In this document: positions 24,063 to 33,994 of the stretch, in pieces | How the letters are laid out: the number at the start of each line of letters is the position of its first letter | How positions within the stretch are numbered: position 1 is the stretch's first letter | Assembly (NCBI GenBank): GCA_963804005.1 | Contig: CAWDOP010000022.1 | Span: forward strand, 31,821-95,820 | DNA: 64,000 bases | Direction of reading: 5' to 3' | From: JAGXRK01 sp963804005 | GTDB taxonomy: Bacteria > Bacteroidota > Ignavibacteria > Ignavibacteriales > Ignavibacteriaceae | Position numbers and translations under genes: made by a program | The notes under the pieces: model-generated | The model's database searches: none | Told to the model about the DNA's origin: nothing | What the model saw: the letters and a program-made list of their open reading frames with translations, nothing else

Positions 24063-24593
24063 CTAAGCTTTTACTTTCGCAAGCTGCGGGAATTTTACTT
24101 TTACTAACTCAAACAATCCGAACATTACACCGGTATAGAATAAATCTCCAATAAGTGTGTTATGGAAAAACGGGACTGCAGCAGTAAAGCAAACTGCCAA
24201 TCCTGTTAGATTAACCGGATATAATGTATCTGTTGCCCAGAATGCAAGATTGGTAAGTACAAAAAACAAAACTGATGCACTTACGGAAGCTAGAATTACT
24301 GTTAAAACAGATTTCTTTTTAAGCATTATCATTCCTAATCCTACAATTAAAACGAAGCCTAAATAAACTGCCCACATTGTATTATGAAATCCTAAAAATA
24401 AATCGGTAAGAAACAACGCAGCAAGCGGAATAACAAAAGCAAATGCTTTCTTATTAAAATATGCACCTCCGAATAAAGCCATTGCTGCTATAGGTGCAAA
24501 GTTTGGCGGATGTGGTAAAAGTCGAATTAAAGCAGCGACTAATACCATACCCGTAAGCATTAAAAATCTTGGTGATAATTTTAATGAATTCAT
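24063..24593 (-). CDS. DUF6580-like integral membrane protein of the cobalamin operon
   Basis: 176 residues, five or six hydrophobic helices. PPNFAPIAAMALFGGAYFNKK near the N-terminus and FFHNTLIGDLFYTGVMFGLFE near the end are the recognisable conserved parts. The size and helix layout are like substrate-binding (S) components of ECF transporters. It lies 125 nt downstream of a BtuB-like receptor on the same strand, in the unit headed by a cobalamin riboswitch, so a part in corrinoid uptake across the inner membrane is likely. The transport role is inference from context. Confidence 0.75.
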   Translation of the reverse strand: MNSLKLSPRFLMLTGMVLVAALIRLLPHPPNFAPIAAMALFGGAYFNKKAFAFVIPLAALFLTDLFLGFHNTMWAVYLGFVLIVGLGMIMLKKKSVLTVILASVSASVLFFVLTNLAFWATDTLYPVNLTGLAVCFTAAVPFFHNTLIGDLFYTGVMFGLFELVKVKFPQLAKVKA

Positions 24594-24718
24594 TTCGTAT
24601 CCTTTCCTTTAAAATCTTAGTAAATATTTACTGTTTATAATTGTTCAAAAATAGAGTTTGTTCAAGTAAAAAGAAAAAAGAAAAAAGTAAAAAGAGTAAA
24701 ATCTTTAAGCTCTCACTC

Positions 24719-26671
24719 TTAATCTAAAGTAATATTTATTCCTCCGTAAACCGATAAGCCTGCAGTTCCGTATCCAAAAACTTCTTCATAATCAGAATCT
24801 AGAAGATTTTCAATACGCAAATTAAATCTTAAAAAATCAAACAATTTATAATGCGCAGCAACATTCAGAAGGACATAAGGATCAAGCTGAATTCTTGTAG
24901 ATGGAAATGTGCTGAAATCTAAATCATCTCTTTTGCCAACATAAATCACTTCAACATTCACATTTGTTTTATCCGAGAAATTATAGCTTAAATATCCACC
25001 GATTTTATGTTCCGGTCTTCTTATAAGTTTTTGGTCCTCTTCAGCTAATCCTTCACTTTTATCTCTTGCGTTAGTATAAGTATAATTTAGTTTAGCATCC
25101 AAACCAAAGAAAGGTTTTATTGTTGAATATACTTCGACGCCCTTTGTTTCAGCCTTATTGATGTTTATTGTTTTATAGTTGTTATCGAATCCGAATAAAT
25201 CTTTATAGTCATTTTCAAAATATGTAACGCCGAATGATAATTCTTCATTCCAGAAGAACTGCTCTATTCCAGCATCCCAACCAAAACTTTTTTCAGGATT
25301 CAAATCGGGATTTCCAAATGCCGGATCGTATAAATAAAATAAAGAAGGAGCTTTAAACCCTGTCGCAACTGTTGCTTTTAGTTTTGTCCCCGTTTGCCAA
25401 ATTATGTAAGCAGGTGCTAATCTGTAAGTAAAAGAAGAACCGAATTTATCGTGGTTATCAAATCGTACTCCTGCGGAGGCAAAAAATTCATCACCGATTT
25501 TTAGTTGATCCTGAAGATATATGCCAAATGTTTTGGCATCACTTTTCGGAAAGAGACTTATAAAATCACCGAAAGCAGAGAAGGAATTAAATTCTGAAAC
25601 AGTTTCATCTATCTCAAAATCAACACCAAGAGTAATTAAATTATTTTCAATTATACTAAAATTGTTTTGCCAGTCAAGTTTAAGCTTTCGACCGTCATAA
25701 AAACTTGTTGAAGCAGAAAAGTTATTAATTGTTTCATCGTATTTATATTTTCTTATATTCCGTATGAACGATGCCCCGACTTTTTGTTCCCACACATTAT
25801 TTAAAAGATTGAAAACACCTTCACCTCTTAAAGCTAATTCTTCCTGATTGAACTTATAAGTTGGATCATCACCATAAATTCCGGATTGATCATAATCGGC
25901 CTTTGACTTTAAAAATCTGAAATAAAAATTGGTCTTTACATTTTCGGAAAATCGATAACCTAAAGCAGTTGAGATATTATCATTTTGGAAACCGTCTTTT
26001 TCAATGTTGCCATATTTTTCGTTGGCTGCAGAAAATCCATCGCTCTTAACCCGGCCTATGTTCATCGAATAGTTAAGTTTGCCTAAAATTCCAGTTAAAC
26101 CTGCTGTTGTTTTAAATGTGCTGTATGATCCACCTTCTGCTAATAGAGAAAATCTCGTAGAACCTGAACCTTTTGTTGTAATTATGTTTATAACACCGGC
26201 AAGTGCGTCGGAACCATAAAGAATAGATTGCGGACCTCTTAAAATTTCTACGCGCTCAATATTATCTGTGGGCAATGCAGAGAAATCATAAACTCCATTT
26301 GGATCGCTTGTCAAATTCATCTCAACGCCGTCAACTAAAACATAAGTATAAGATGGACTTCCACCACGAATGTAAATGTTTGATAAAGTTCCGGGTCCAC
26401 CTTGCGACGTAAAACTCAATCCGTATTCATTTTTTAATAAATCATATAAACTGAAAGTATTTCGGTTATTTATCTCAACCGAATCAATAATGCTGATTGA
26501 ATTGGCCAATTTAAGTGTGCTTGAATTTGTTTTTGTAGCTGAAATAACAACATCTGATAATCTGTAAATTCCGGCAGAATCTGTTTTTTGAATTATAGAA
26601 TTTTGAGAGTATAAAAAAACAGAAAACAGAAAAAATGAAAAGAACAGAATAAAGATTTTTTTTTGGTGCAT
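24719..26671 (-). CDS. btuB: TonB-dependent outer-membrane receptor, BtuB-like
   Basis: 650 residues. Signal peptide (FILFFSFFLFSVFLYSQ), a plug domain starting around residue 38 (YRLSDVVISATKTNSS, with RVEILRGPQSILYGSDALAGVINIITTKG) and a 22-strand barrel ending GGINITLD. ATP-free import of corrinoid through the outer membrane, energised by TonB. The B12 assignment rests on the cobalamin riboswitch directly upstream (26793-27002) and on BtuB-like length; no substrate residue is diagnostic alone. Expression should fall when cobalamin is plentiful. Cotranscribed with the DUF6580-like gene. Confidence 0.88.
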   Translation of the reverse strand: MHQKKIFILFFSFFLFSVFLYSQNSIIQKTDSAGIYRLSDVVISATKTNSSTLKLANSISIIDSVEINNRNTFSLYDLLKNEYGLSFTSQGGPGTLSNIYIRGGSPSYTYVLVDGVEMNLTSDPNGVYDFSALPTDNIERVEILRGPQSILYGSDALAGVINIITTKGSGSTRFSLLAEGGSYSTFKTTAGLTGILGKLNYSMNIGRVKSDGFSAANEKYGNIEKDGFQNDNISTALGYRFSENVKTNFYFRFLKSKADYDQSGIYGDDPTYKFNQEELALRGEGVFNLLNNVWEQKVGASFIRNIRKYKYDETINNFSASTSFYDGRKLKLDWQNNFSIIENNLITLGVDFEIDETVSEFNSFSAFGDFISLFPKSDAKTFGIYLQDQLKIGDEFFASAGVRFDNHDKFGSSFTYRLAPAYIIWQTGTKLKATVATGFKAPSLFYLYDPAFGNPDLNPEKSFGWDAGIEQFFWNEELSFGVTYFENDYKDLFGFDNNYKTININKAETKGVEVYSTIKPFFGLDAKLNYTYTNARDKSEGLAEEDQKLIRRPEHKIGGYLSYNFSDKTNVNVEVIYVGKRDDLDFSTFPSTRIQLDPYVLLNVAAHYKLFDFLRFNLRIENLLDSDYEEVFGYGTAGLSVYGGINITLD

Positions 26672-26792
26672 AGAAGTTACTCTTTAAATGGAAATTGAAA
26701 GTAACTTCGCGTGTTAAAAAAGTTGAGATAAAACGAATGGAGAAGAAGACCATCGTTAATCTTACCTTTCTCGCGAAGGCTGATTAATTAAC

Positions 26793-27002
26793 TTTTATGG
26801 CAGGTCTCCTGGCTTAAACAATTAACAATGAATAATGAATAATGAAAAATGAAAAGATAAATTGTTCATTGTTAACTTTTAATTGCTAATTGTTTTCACA
26901 GTTGCGCGACAGCATCGGAATTTCCCACATAGCGGGAGCACCGAATTTCCCTATAATTCCCTTTCAATCCCAAAATGTTGGGGATAGCGGGACACCATAA
27001 AA
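26793..27002 (-). promoter_or_regulatory. Cobalamin (AdoCbl-type) riboswitch
   Basis: Minus-strand reading: closing stem TTTTATGG/CCATAAAA at the two ends, then the GGTGTCCCGC region, the conserved B12 box GCTGTCGCGCAACTGTGAAA and the 3' motif AAGCCAGGAGACCTGCC. Between the B12 box and the 3' motif is an expanded arm of AATGAATAATGAA-like repeats (26817-26890). It controls btuB and the DUF6580-like gene. Confidence 0.92.
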
Positions 27003-27269
27003 CTTGTTCAAAGAACTGATGTTAAAATAGTTTTAATTAATATAACTTCAAATTTCTTTATTTTTTTTGCCTATTTACTTCTCAGTTTTAACTTTTTTTT
27101 CTAAGTTGCATTATAATTTTTATTATCAAATGTTAACATTATACATTCCGTTGATACAAGAGTATAAAATATTTTTCTCTGTTAACTTTGAGCATTGTTA
27201 CAATTCAAAATATCTTCCTATCAAACTCATTTTTCAATTTAATCATACTGAATCAGAAGGAGTTTTATA

Positions 27270-27959
27270 ATGGGTTGGTTTCTAAAATTTGCAAACTCCT
27301 CGATCGGCAAAAAAATTACTATGGCGGTCACGGGGAGTTTTCTGATCATTTTTCTGATCATTCACCTGATCGGAAATATCACTTTGTTTTTTGGTCCTAA
27401 TGCGTTCAATGGCTATGTAAGCGCACTTGATGTTGTTAAACCTTTAATCCGTGTCATCGAAGTTGTGCTTCTGGCTGCATTTCTTTTTCACCTTTATAAT
27501 GGATTACGATTGTGGTTGGAGAATAAGAAAACACAGGGAGGTAAGTTTATCGGCAAGTATAAAATAAACGCCTCAGGTGAAAATAGTTCGTTTTCTTCAA
27601 GAACTTCGTTCATAACTGGATCAATAGTATTTATTTTTCTTGCTCTGCATTTAGGAACATTTTTCTGGCGCTTCAATGTTCACGATCCTGAAGGCTTAGC
27701 TCATACACATCAGTATTTTACTATTGTAAATGGTTTCTTTCAAATGTGGTGGTACGTGGCTATATACGTCATTGCTGTATTACTCTTAGGATTTCATCTC
27801 AATCACGGTTTTCAAAGTGCATTTCAGACATTTGGATGGAATCATAAAAGGTATTTTTCAGTTATTAAAAAATTCGGAACTGCTTACGCAATTTTAATGG
27901 CTTTAGGATTTGCTTCTATGCCTATTTACTTTTTCTTTTTCTACGGAGGTAATGTATGA
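27270..27959 (+). CDS. sdhC: Succinate dehydrogenase/fumarate reductase cytochrome b subunit (type B)
   Basis: 229 residues, five membrane helices, the single-polypeptide di-heme anchor of type B complex II. MGWFLKFANSSIGKKITMAVTGSFLIIFLIIHLIGNITLFF opens the family, and histidine ligands occur in the helices (IHLIGN, HLYNGLRL, ALHLGTFFW, GFHLNHGF). It passes electrons between the quinone pool and SdhB. ATG follows AGAAGGAGTTTTATA. Its stop overlaps the sdhA start (ATGTATGATAA, 4 nt). Confidence 0.93.
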   Translation: MGWFLKFANSSIGKKITMAVTGSFLIIFLIIHLIGNITLFFGPNAFNGYVSALDVVKPLIRVIEVVLLAAFLFHLYNGLRLWLENKKTQGGKFIGKYKINASGENSSFSSRTSFITGSIVFIFLALHLGTFFWRFNVHDPEGLAHTHQYFTIVNGFFQMWWYVAIYVIAVLLLGFHLNHGFQSAFQTFGWNHKRYFSVIKKFGTAYAILMALGFASMPIYFFFFYGGNV

Positions 27960-29866
27960 TAAAGCTTGATTCAAAAATCCCAGCAGGACCCATTGCAGAA
28001 AAATGGACTAATCATAAATTTAATATGAAACTGGTTAATCCAGCCAACAAGCGTAAATTTGATATCATAGTTGTCGGAACCGGACTAGCAGGTGCATCTG
28101 CTGCTGCAACATTAGGTGAGTTAGGGTATAAAGTAAAAGCTTTTACTTATCATGATTCCAGCAGACGTGCCCACTCAATTGGTGCACAAGGTGGAATAAA
28201 TGCTGCAAAAAATTATCAGAACGATGGTGACTCTGTTTATCGATTATTTTTTGACACTATTAAAGGTGGGGATTTTCGATCACGTGAAGCTAACACTTAC
28301 CGCCTTGCAGAAGTTAGTAATAACATTATCGATCAATGTGTTGCGCAGGGCGTACCTTTTGCGAGAGAATATGGTGGAACTTTAGCAAATCGTTCGTTTG
28401 GTGGTGCACAAGTTTCCAGGACTTTTTATGCACGTGGAGAAACAGGACAGCAGTTACTGCTTGGTGCATATAGCTCTTTGAATCGGCAAATAAAATTAGG
28501 CAATGTCCAGATGTTTCATCGACGTGAGATGCTGGATGTTGTACTTGTTGATGGAAAGGCGAAAGGTATTACTGTTAGAAATCTGCTAACCGGCGAGATA
28601 GAAAGTTATGCTGCTCAAGCTGTCATTCTTGCAACTGGTGGATATTCCAACGTTTACTTTTTATCTACAAGTGCGATGTTATGTAATGCTACCGCAGTTT
28701 GGCGTGCTCATAAACGTGGAGCTCTATTTGCTAATCCTTCTTTTACTCAAATACACCCAACCTGTCTTCCCGTCCATGGAGAAGGACAATCTAAATTAGT
28801 GCTAATGAGCGAAAGTTTAAGAAATGATGGCAGAATTTGGGTGCCTACAAAAGTTGGCGATCATAGACCCCCTGATCAAATACCTGAAGATGAAAGAGAC
28901 TATTATCTTGAACGAAGATACCCATCCTTTGGAAACTTAGCACCCAGAGATGTTTCATCAAGGAGTGCAAAATATGTATGTGATGAAGGTAAAGGTGTAA
29001 AGGGTGGCAGAGCTGTTTATCTTGATTTTGCTGATGCCATTAAACGATTAGGTGAAAATTCTGTCAAAGAAAAATATGGTAATTTATTTGACATGTATAA
29101 AAATGTTATGGATGAAAATCCATATAAAGTTCCAATGAAAATCTACCCAGCACCTCACTATACCATGGGTGGTTTATGGGTAGATTATAATTTGATGAGT
29201 AATATTCCGGGCTTATTTGTAGCTGGCGAAGCTAACTATTCTGACCACGGGGCAAACAGACTTGGTGCCAGTGCTCTTATGCAGGGTTTAGCTGATGGCT
29301 ATTTTGTTCTGCCTTACACTATCGGCAATTATTTTGGAGGTGAAAAACCAACTAAAGCTGATGTAAATAGTTCTGAATTCAAAGAAGCGAAAGAAAAAGT
29401 AAAAGACAATACTAATAAACTCTTATCTATAAATGGCAAGCAAACCGTTGATGAAATTCATAAGAAATTAGGACATTTGTTAATTGATAAAGTTGGAATG
29501 TCTCGTGATGATGCCGGCCTAAAAAAGGTAATCAAAAATATTGCTGATTTACGCGATGAGTTTTGGCGTGATGTAAAAGTTGTCGGAAAAGGTGAAGATC
29601 TAAATCAAAATTTGGAAAGAGCAGGCAGAGTTGCTGATTTTCTAGAACTTGGAGAATTAATGGCTCTTGATGCATTAAACAGGGATGAATCCTGTGGTGC
29701 ACACTTTAGAGAAGAGCATCAAACTGAAGATGGTGAAGCAATCAGAAACGATAAAGATTTTGCTTATGTAGCTGCATGGGAATTTGAAAAAGCAGGTAAA
29801 TGGAATCTTCACAAAGAAAATCTTGAATTTGAGTTTGTTGAATTAGCAACAAGGAGTTACAAATAA
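27956..29866 (+). CDS. sdhA: Succinate dehydrogenase/fumarate reductase flavoprotein subunit
   Basis: 636 residues. FAD-binding GTGLAGASAAATLGELG (about 42-58), the flavin-attaching histidine in HSIGAQGGINAAKNY, substrate residues in TQIHPTCLP and the DHGANRLGASALMQGLADGYFVLPY end of the FAD domain. The long C-terminal helical part (LNRDESCGAHFREEHQTEDGEA) is typical of type B enzymes. Oxidises succinate to fumarate at the cytoplasmic side of the membrane. Its TAA overlaps the sdhB ATG (TAATG). Confidence 0.95.
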   Translation: MIKLDSKIPAGPIAEKWTNHKFNMKLVNPANKRKFDIIVVGTGLAGASAAATLGELGYKVKAFTYHDSSRRAHSIGAQGGINAAKNYQNDGDSVYRLFFDTIKGGDFRSREANTYRLAEVSNNIIDQCVAQGVPFAREYGGTLANRSFGGAQVSRTFYARGETGQQLLLGAYSSLNRQIKLGNVQMFHRREMLDVVLVDGKAKGITVRNLLTGEIESYAAQAVILATGGYSNVYFLSTSAMLCNATAVWRAHKRGALFANPSFTQIHPTCLPVHGEGQSKLVLMSESLRNDGRIWVPTKVGDHRPPDQIPEDERDYYLERRYPSFGNLAPRDVSSRSAKYVCDEGKGVKGGRAVYLDFADAIKRLGENSVKEKYGNLFDMYKNVMDENPYKVPMKIYPAPHYTMGGLWVDYNLMSNIPGLFVAGEANYSDHGANRLGASALMQGLADGYFVLPYTIGNYFGGEKPTKADVNSSEFKEAKEKVKDNTNKLLSINGKQTVDEIHKKLGHLLIDKVGMSRDDAGLKKVIKNIADLRDEFWRDVKVVGKGEDLNQNLERAGRVADFLELGELMALDALNRDESCGAHFREEHQTEDGEAIRNDKDFAYVAAWEFEKAGKWNLHKENLEFEFVELATRSYK

Positions 29867-30636
29867 TGAGTAATAATAATATAAATTTAACTTTAAATAT
29901 TTGGCGGCAAGAATCTGAGGCTGCAAAAGGGGATTTCGAACAATTTAAAGTCTCCGTTTCGCCAGATGCATCAATACTTGAGATGCTTGATGAATTAAAT
30001 AATAAATTAGAAAAAGAAGGTAAAATTCCTATCGCTTTCGAAAGTGATTGCAGAGAAGGTATCTGTGGAACTTGTGGACTTGTTGTAAACGGACATCCGC
30101 ACGGAGCTCTTCCCAAGATAGCTACTTGCCAGCTGCATATGCGTAATTTTAAAAATGGCGAAACATTATTTATCGAACCATTCAGAGCTACTGCATTTAA
30201 AATAATTAAGGATCTAATCGTCGATCGCTCAGGGCTGGATAAAATTCAGCAAGCCGGTGGTTATGTTTCATTTAATACCGGCAGTGCTCCTGATGCTAAT
30301 GCAATACCAATTTCTAAGGAAGTTGCATCATTATCATTGGATGCTGCTGAGTGTATAGGATGCGGCGCTTGTGTAGCAGCGTGCAAAAATTCTTCTGCGA
30401 TGTTGTTCGTAGGAGCTAAAGTTTCTCAATTTGCTTTACTTCCACAGGGGCAACCAGAAAGATATGAGCGTGTGATGAATATGGTTGCAGTTATGGATGA
30501 GGAAGGTTTTGGAAGCTGCTCAAACACTTATGCCTGCGAAGCTGAATGCCCAAAAGGAATTTCTATAACCAATATTGCCAGAATGAACCGGGATTTTATG
30601 ATGGCAAAGGTAAAATCTAAGGAAGTAGAAGTGTAA
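29866..30636 (+). CDS. sdhB: Succinate dehydrogenase/fumarate reductase iron-sulfur subunit
   Basis: 256 residues. [2Fe-2S] cysteines in CREGICGTCGLVVNG with a later C in IATCQLHM; then two cysteine clusters CIGCGACVAACKN and CSNTYACEAECPKGI for the [4Fe-4S] and [3Fe-4S] centres. It links SdhA flavin to SdhC hemes. Third gene of a tightly overlapping sdhCAB unit. Confidence 0.94.
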   Translation: MSNNNINLTLNIWRQESEAAKGDFEQFKVSVSPDASILEMLDELNNKLEKEGKIPIAFESDCREGICGTCGLVVNGHPHGALPKIATCQLHMRNFKNGETLFIEPFRATAFKIIKDLIVDRSGLDKIQQAGGYVSFNTGSAPDANAIPISKEVASLSLDAAECIGCGACVAACKNSSAMLFVGAKVSQFALLPQGQPERYERVMNMVAVMDEEGFGSCSNTYACEAECPKGISITNIARMNRDFMMAKVKSKEVEV

Positions 30637-31017
30637 AATAATTAAAAAACAAAAGACTGAAACACGTGATTTCTTAGAAAGCTTATCGAAGAATATAAAT
30701 CCCGGTTAGAATTTAATCGGGATTTGTATATTTAAAAGGTGTATCAATGAAAATATGGGCGATTGAAAAGGGAATTTTCAGATAAATGTATTTTACGGGC
30801 AAAACAATCTGAACAGTTATTATTTTTGAACATGAATTCGAGAAAGAAGCTGGACAGTACTAAAGTAGGTGTTATTAGTTAATTATAATGAATTTAATAG
30901 ATTATTTATCTGAATATGAAATAATCCTTTATTATTTTAGATAACTAGTTTATTAGATGAACTTTAATTGAGATTTTTTATATTTTTGCAAATAATTTAG
31001 AAGCTATATCCAATATT
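30637..31017. other. Intergenic stretch between sdhB and the acidic-protein gene
   Basis: 380 bases. A weak inverted repeat ATCCCGGTT...AATCGGGAT at 30700-30724 may end sdhCAB. TATTTTTG at 30981-30988 matches the TAnnTTTG -7 element and may start the next unit. No gene seen. Confidence 0.45.
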
Positions 31018-32949
31018 ATGTTTCAAACTGAAATAAAATTTATAACAGACTTTACACTGAATCACGTGAAGAAGCTTGGTGCGTTTTTCACTTTTGAAAG
31101 ATTATTTGAAACGAATATTCATCCTGCTATTAAACAATATTTAAACGCAGAATTTGAATTTCTTATTTATGAAGATCGGCAGAAACTAATTCAGGATTCT
31201 TTGTTTGATTATTCTGGAAGCAAAATTAATCATCATTTTTCAATGATTGCTGAAGAGATAAAGAAAACAAAAAAAGTATCCTATGAAGATATGAAAGTTC
31301 TTATCTCACGTGCCGTTTCATTTAATGTTAGTTATATTTTAAAACCAAACTGGTCTTTGCAGAAATTAATATTTGGTGAAAAGAAGAGCATCTCTGTTGT
31401 AGAACTTGAACTCGTGCTAAATTACCTTTACTTTTATGATTATCTGAAGAATGTATTTAAATCATATTTGTCAAAAAGAAATATTGTAAACCTCTCTTCT
31501 ACAGAATTTGAACTAATCATTAACAAAATTGACAGGGAATTATTTTCCACTCATTTTGAAAAATTAGTAGATAATTCTCTGGTATCAATAGCAGATTTAT
31601 TTAGCATTGGCGGATTGAATAAAAAAAATATCTCGGTTGAGGCGGTCGAAATATTTCTTAAAGAAAAGAATCTTATCGATCATCTGTTAAAATTAAAGCG
31701 AGTAATTCCAAATCCGGGCAAAAGAAAATATGATATTGATGATATAAGAAGGATAATTTATTCTGCTACACCTGTCGAACCCGAATCAATCAATCCAGCT
31801 TCTGAAGAACCTGAATCCGAAGTTGATGGTGATTTCGAAAAAGTTAAAACTTTAGAAGAAGCCGAAATAAAACCCTTAACTCAAACAGAGGAATTTCTGG
31901 AAGAAGAACAAAAATCCGATGAGAATATTATTCAGGAGTTAGTTCAGGATGAAATTGTTAAAAAAGATATCGAGGAATTAATTAAAGAGAAGGAACCCGA
32001 GGAGGAAATCCTTGAAGAAGAACCTGTTTGGGAAAAAGAAATAATTATTGATAAAGAACCCGAAGCAGTTCAAACAGATGATAAAAAGAAATCAACAGAT
32101 CTGACAGATGAACTAAAAGAAGAAGTCGTTAATCCCGAAATTGGAGGAATGGTTATTTCTTCTTTTTTAGATGACCCTGATAAAAAGGCTGAAGAAAAAA
32201 CTACTCCCAAAACTGTTGAAGATATTTCACAGAAAACAGATCAGGAAAAACCGCCTACGGAGGAAGAGCTACTTGAATTATTGTCTAAAGATGAAAGTGA
32301 CGTAATTGAAGACCCGGAACTTTTGAGTGAAAAAGATGAACAAGAACTATTTTCATTTTATGAAGAAGAATTAAAAGATTTTGATGCAGTTGTCCCTGAT
32401 GATGAAGAAGTTCTTAATATTGAAGATATAGAAACAAAAGAAAAAGAAAAAGAGAAAGAAGATATTCCTAAGGAAATTGAACAATCAGAAATAGAGGTAG
32501 AGACGGTTAACTTCGACGAATTAGAAATTGAAGATGAAGAAAATTTTGATGAGCAAATTGAAGAACCAAAAATAGAAGAAATATCTGAACCTCCAATCAT
32601 AGAAAAAATTGAAATAGAGAAAGTTGATTTAACGAAACCGGAAATTCAGGAGAAAAAAGAAGCGGTTGAAGAAAGTATCCCAGAGGAATTACCGAAAGTT
32701 AAAAAGAAAAAGCAAAGAGATGTTTTTAGTTACTTAAGCTCAAAAGAAATAAATAAAATAACTGATTCAATATTTAATTCTGATAGTGAAGATTTTGCAA
32801 ATACGGTTGAAAAAATTTCCGAATGTGAAAACTATCAAAAAGCAACGGAAATTCTGAAAGCTCTCTTCATCTCAATTAAAATTAGTCCTCAATCAAAGCA
32901 AGCAGTAATTCTAACCAACGCTGTAGCAAATTACTTCGATCAGGTTTAA
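31018..32949 (+). CDS. Large acidic protein of unknown function upstream of obg
   Basis: 643 residues in three parts. Residues 1-255 are a globular, mostly helical domain with no family I recognise. Residues 260-570 are a highly acidic, low-complexity linker (long E/D/K/P runs, likely disordered). Residues 575-643 are a small helical domain (DVFSYLSSKEINKITDSIF, then ATEILKALFISIKISP). No signal peptide or membrane helix. It ends 1 nt before obg and is surely cotranscribed with it. A link to ribosome assembly or chromosome function through Obg is possible but unproven. Confidence 0.8.
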   Translation: MFQTEIKFITDFTLNHVKKLGAFFTFERLFETNIHPAIKQYLNAEFEFLIYEDRQKLIQDSLFDYSGSKINHHFSMIAEEIKKTKKVSYEDMKVLISRAVSFNVSYILKPNWSLQKLIFGEKKSISVVELELVLNYLYFYDYLKNVFKSYLSKRNIVNLSSTEFELIINKIDRELFSTHFEKLVDNSLVSIADLFSIGGLNKKNISVEAVEIFLKEKNLIDHLLKLKRVIPNPGKRKYDIDDIRRIIYSATPVEPESINPASEEPESEVDGDFEKVKTLEEAEIKPLTQTEEFLEEEQKSDENIIQELVQDEIVKKDIEELIKEKEPEEEILEEEPVWEKEIIIDKEPEAVQTDDKKKSTDLTDELKEEVVNPEIGGMVISSFLDDPDKKAEEKTTPKTVEDISQKTDQEKPPTEEELLELLSKDESDVIEDPELLSEKDEQELFSFYEEELKDFDAVVPDDEEVLNIEDIETKEKEKEKEDIPKEIEQSEIEVETVNFDELEIEDEENFDEQIEEPKIEEISEPPIIEKIEIEKVDLTKPEIQEKKEAVEESIPEELPKVKKKKQRDVFSYLSSKEINKITDSIFNSDSEDFANTVEKISECENYQKATEILKALFISIKISPQSKQAVILTNAVANYFDQV

Positions 32950-32950
32950 T

Positions 32951-33940
32951 ATGTTCATTGATTATGCCCAGATTGAAGTTATCGCCGGTAATGGTGGTGA
33001 TGGTGCTGTCACTTTTCGGAGAGAAAAGTATGTACCCAAAGGTGGTCCTTCTGGCGGCAACGGCGGCAATGGTGGTAATATAATTGTCGAGACTGATTCA
33101 AACCTTTCAACTCTTCTTGATTTTAGATATAAAAAAAAATACAATGCCATAAAAGGTGCTCCAGGCGCTTCATCGTTAAAAGATGGAAAGAATGGGGAAG
33201 ATATTGTGATAAAACTTCCTCCCGGAACAATTATTAAGGATGCTGATTCAGGAAAAATTCTTTTCGATCTCAATGAAGAAAATCAAAGATTCGTTTTGGC
33301 AAAAGGAGGGCGGGGTGGAAAAGGCAATTCTAATTTTGCAACTCCGACCCGAAGAACACCTCGGTTTGCAGAACCAGGTAAACCCGGTGAATCATTAAAA
33401 GTAATTCTTGAACTTAAACTGATTGCAGATGTTGGATTAGTTGGTTTTCCTAATGCTGGGAAGTCGACTCTTATATCAACAATATCTGCTGCAAGACCAA
33501 AAATTGCTGATTATCCTTTTACAACGTTAGAACCAAATCTTGGAATTGTGAGATATAAAGATTATCAGAGTTTTACAGTTGCCGATATTCCGGGAATTAT
33601 TGAAGGCGCTCACGAAGGTAAGGGTCTTGGAATAAAGTTTCTCAGGCATATTGAACGAACTAAAATTCTTTTGTTCCTTATTGATATTACTTCGGATGAT
33701 TATCAGAGAGATTTTGATATTTTATACAACGAGTTAAAAAGCTATAGTAAAGTGCTGGTGAAAAAAAATATTGTAGTCTCACTTTCAAAAGCGGATTTAC
33801 TTGAAGAGAAAGAAATTATAAAGCTTTCAAAAGCCAAACTTAAAAAGATTAAATCTCCTGTTATCATCTTTTCTTCTGCAACAAAATATGGTATTGAAGA
33901 ATTAATAGATAAGTTGTGGATTGCAATTCAAAACTCTTGA
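32951..33940 (+). CDS. obg: GTPase Obg
   Basis: 329 residues. The glycine-rich Obg fold fills residues 1-155 (GNGGDGAVTFRREKYVPKGGPSGGNGGNGG, KGGRGGKGN). The GTPase domain has G1 GFPNAGKST, switch region DYPFTTLEPNLG, G3 DIPGIIEGA, G4 SKAD and G5 SSATKYG. Essential ribosome-assembly and stress GTPase. The third, variable C-terminal domain is lacking, as in many relatives. Directly follows the acidic-protein gene. Confidence 0.95.
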   Translation: MFIDYAQIEVIAGNGGDGAVTFRREKYVPKGGPSGGNGGNGGNIIVETDSNLSTLLDFRYKKKYNAIKGAPGASSLKDGKNGEDIVIKLPPGTIIKDADSGKILFDLNEENQRFVLAKGGRGGKGNSNFATPTRRTPRFAEPGKPGESLKVILELKLIADVGLVGFPNAGKSTLISTISAARPKIADYPFTTLEPNLGIVRYKDYQSFTVADIPGIIEGAHEGKGLGIKFLRHIERTKILLFLIDITSDDYQRDFDILYNELKSYSKVLVKKNIVVSLSKADLLEEKEIIKLSKAKLKKIKSPVIIFSSATKYGIEELIDKLWIAIQNS

Positions 33941-33994
33941 TTATTTAGCCTGTTTTGTTGTCTATATACAATAAAAGGTTCAAAAATTCAATAT

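Noticed and set aside
27067..27400. Two overlapping plus-strand frames before and into sdhC
   Set aside because: Low-complexity translation, no ribosome site, and the second one overlaps sdhC in another frame.
32358..32600. Serine-rich minus-strand frame in the acidic-protein gene
   Set aside because: It is the antisense shadow of glutamate-rich codons (GAA read backwards as TTC/TCT).
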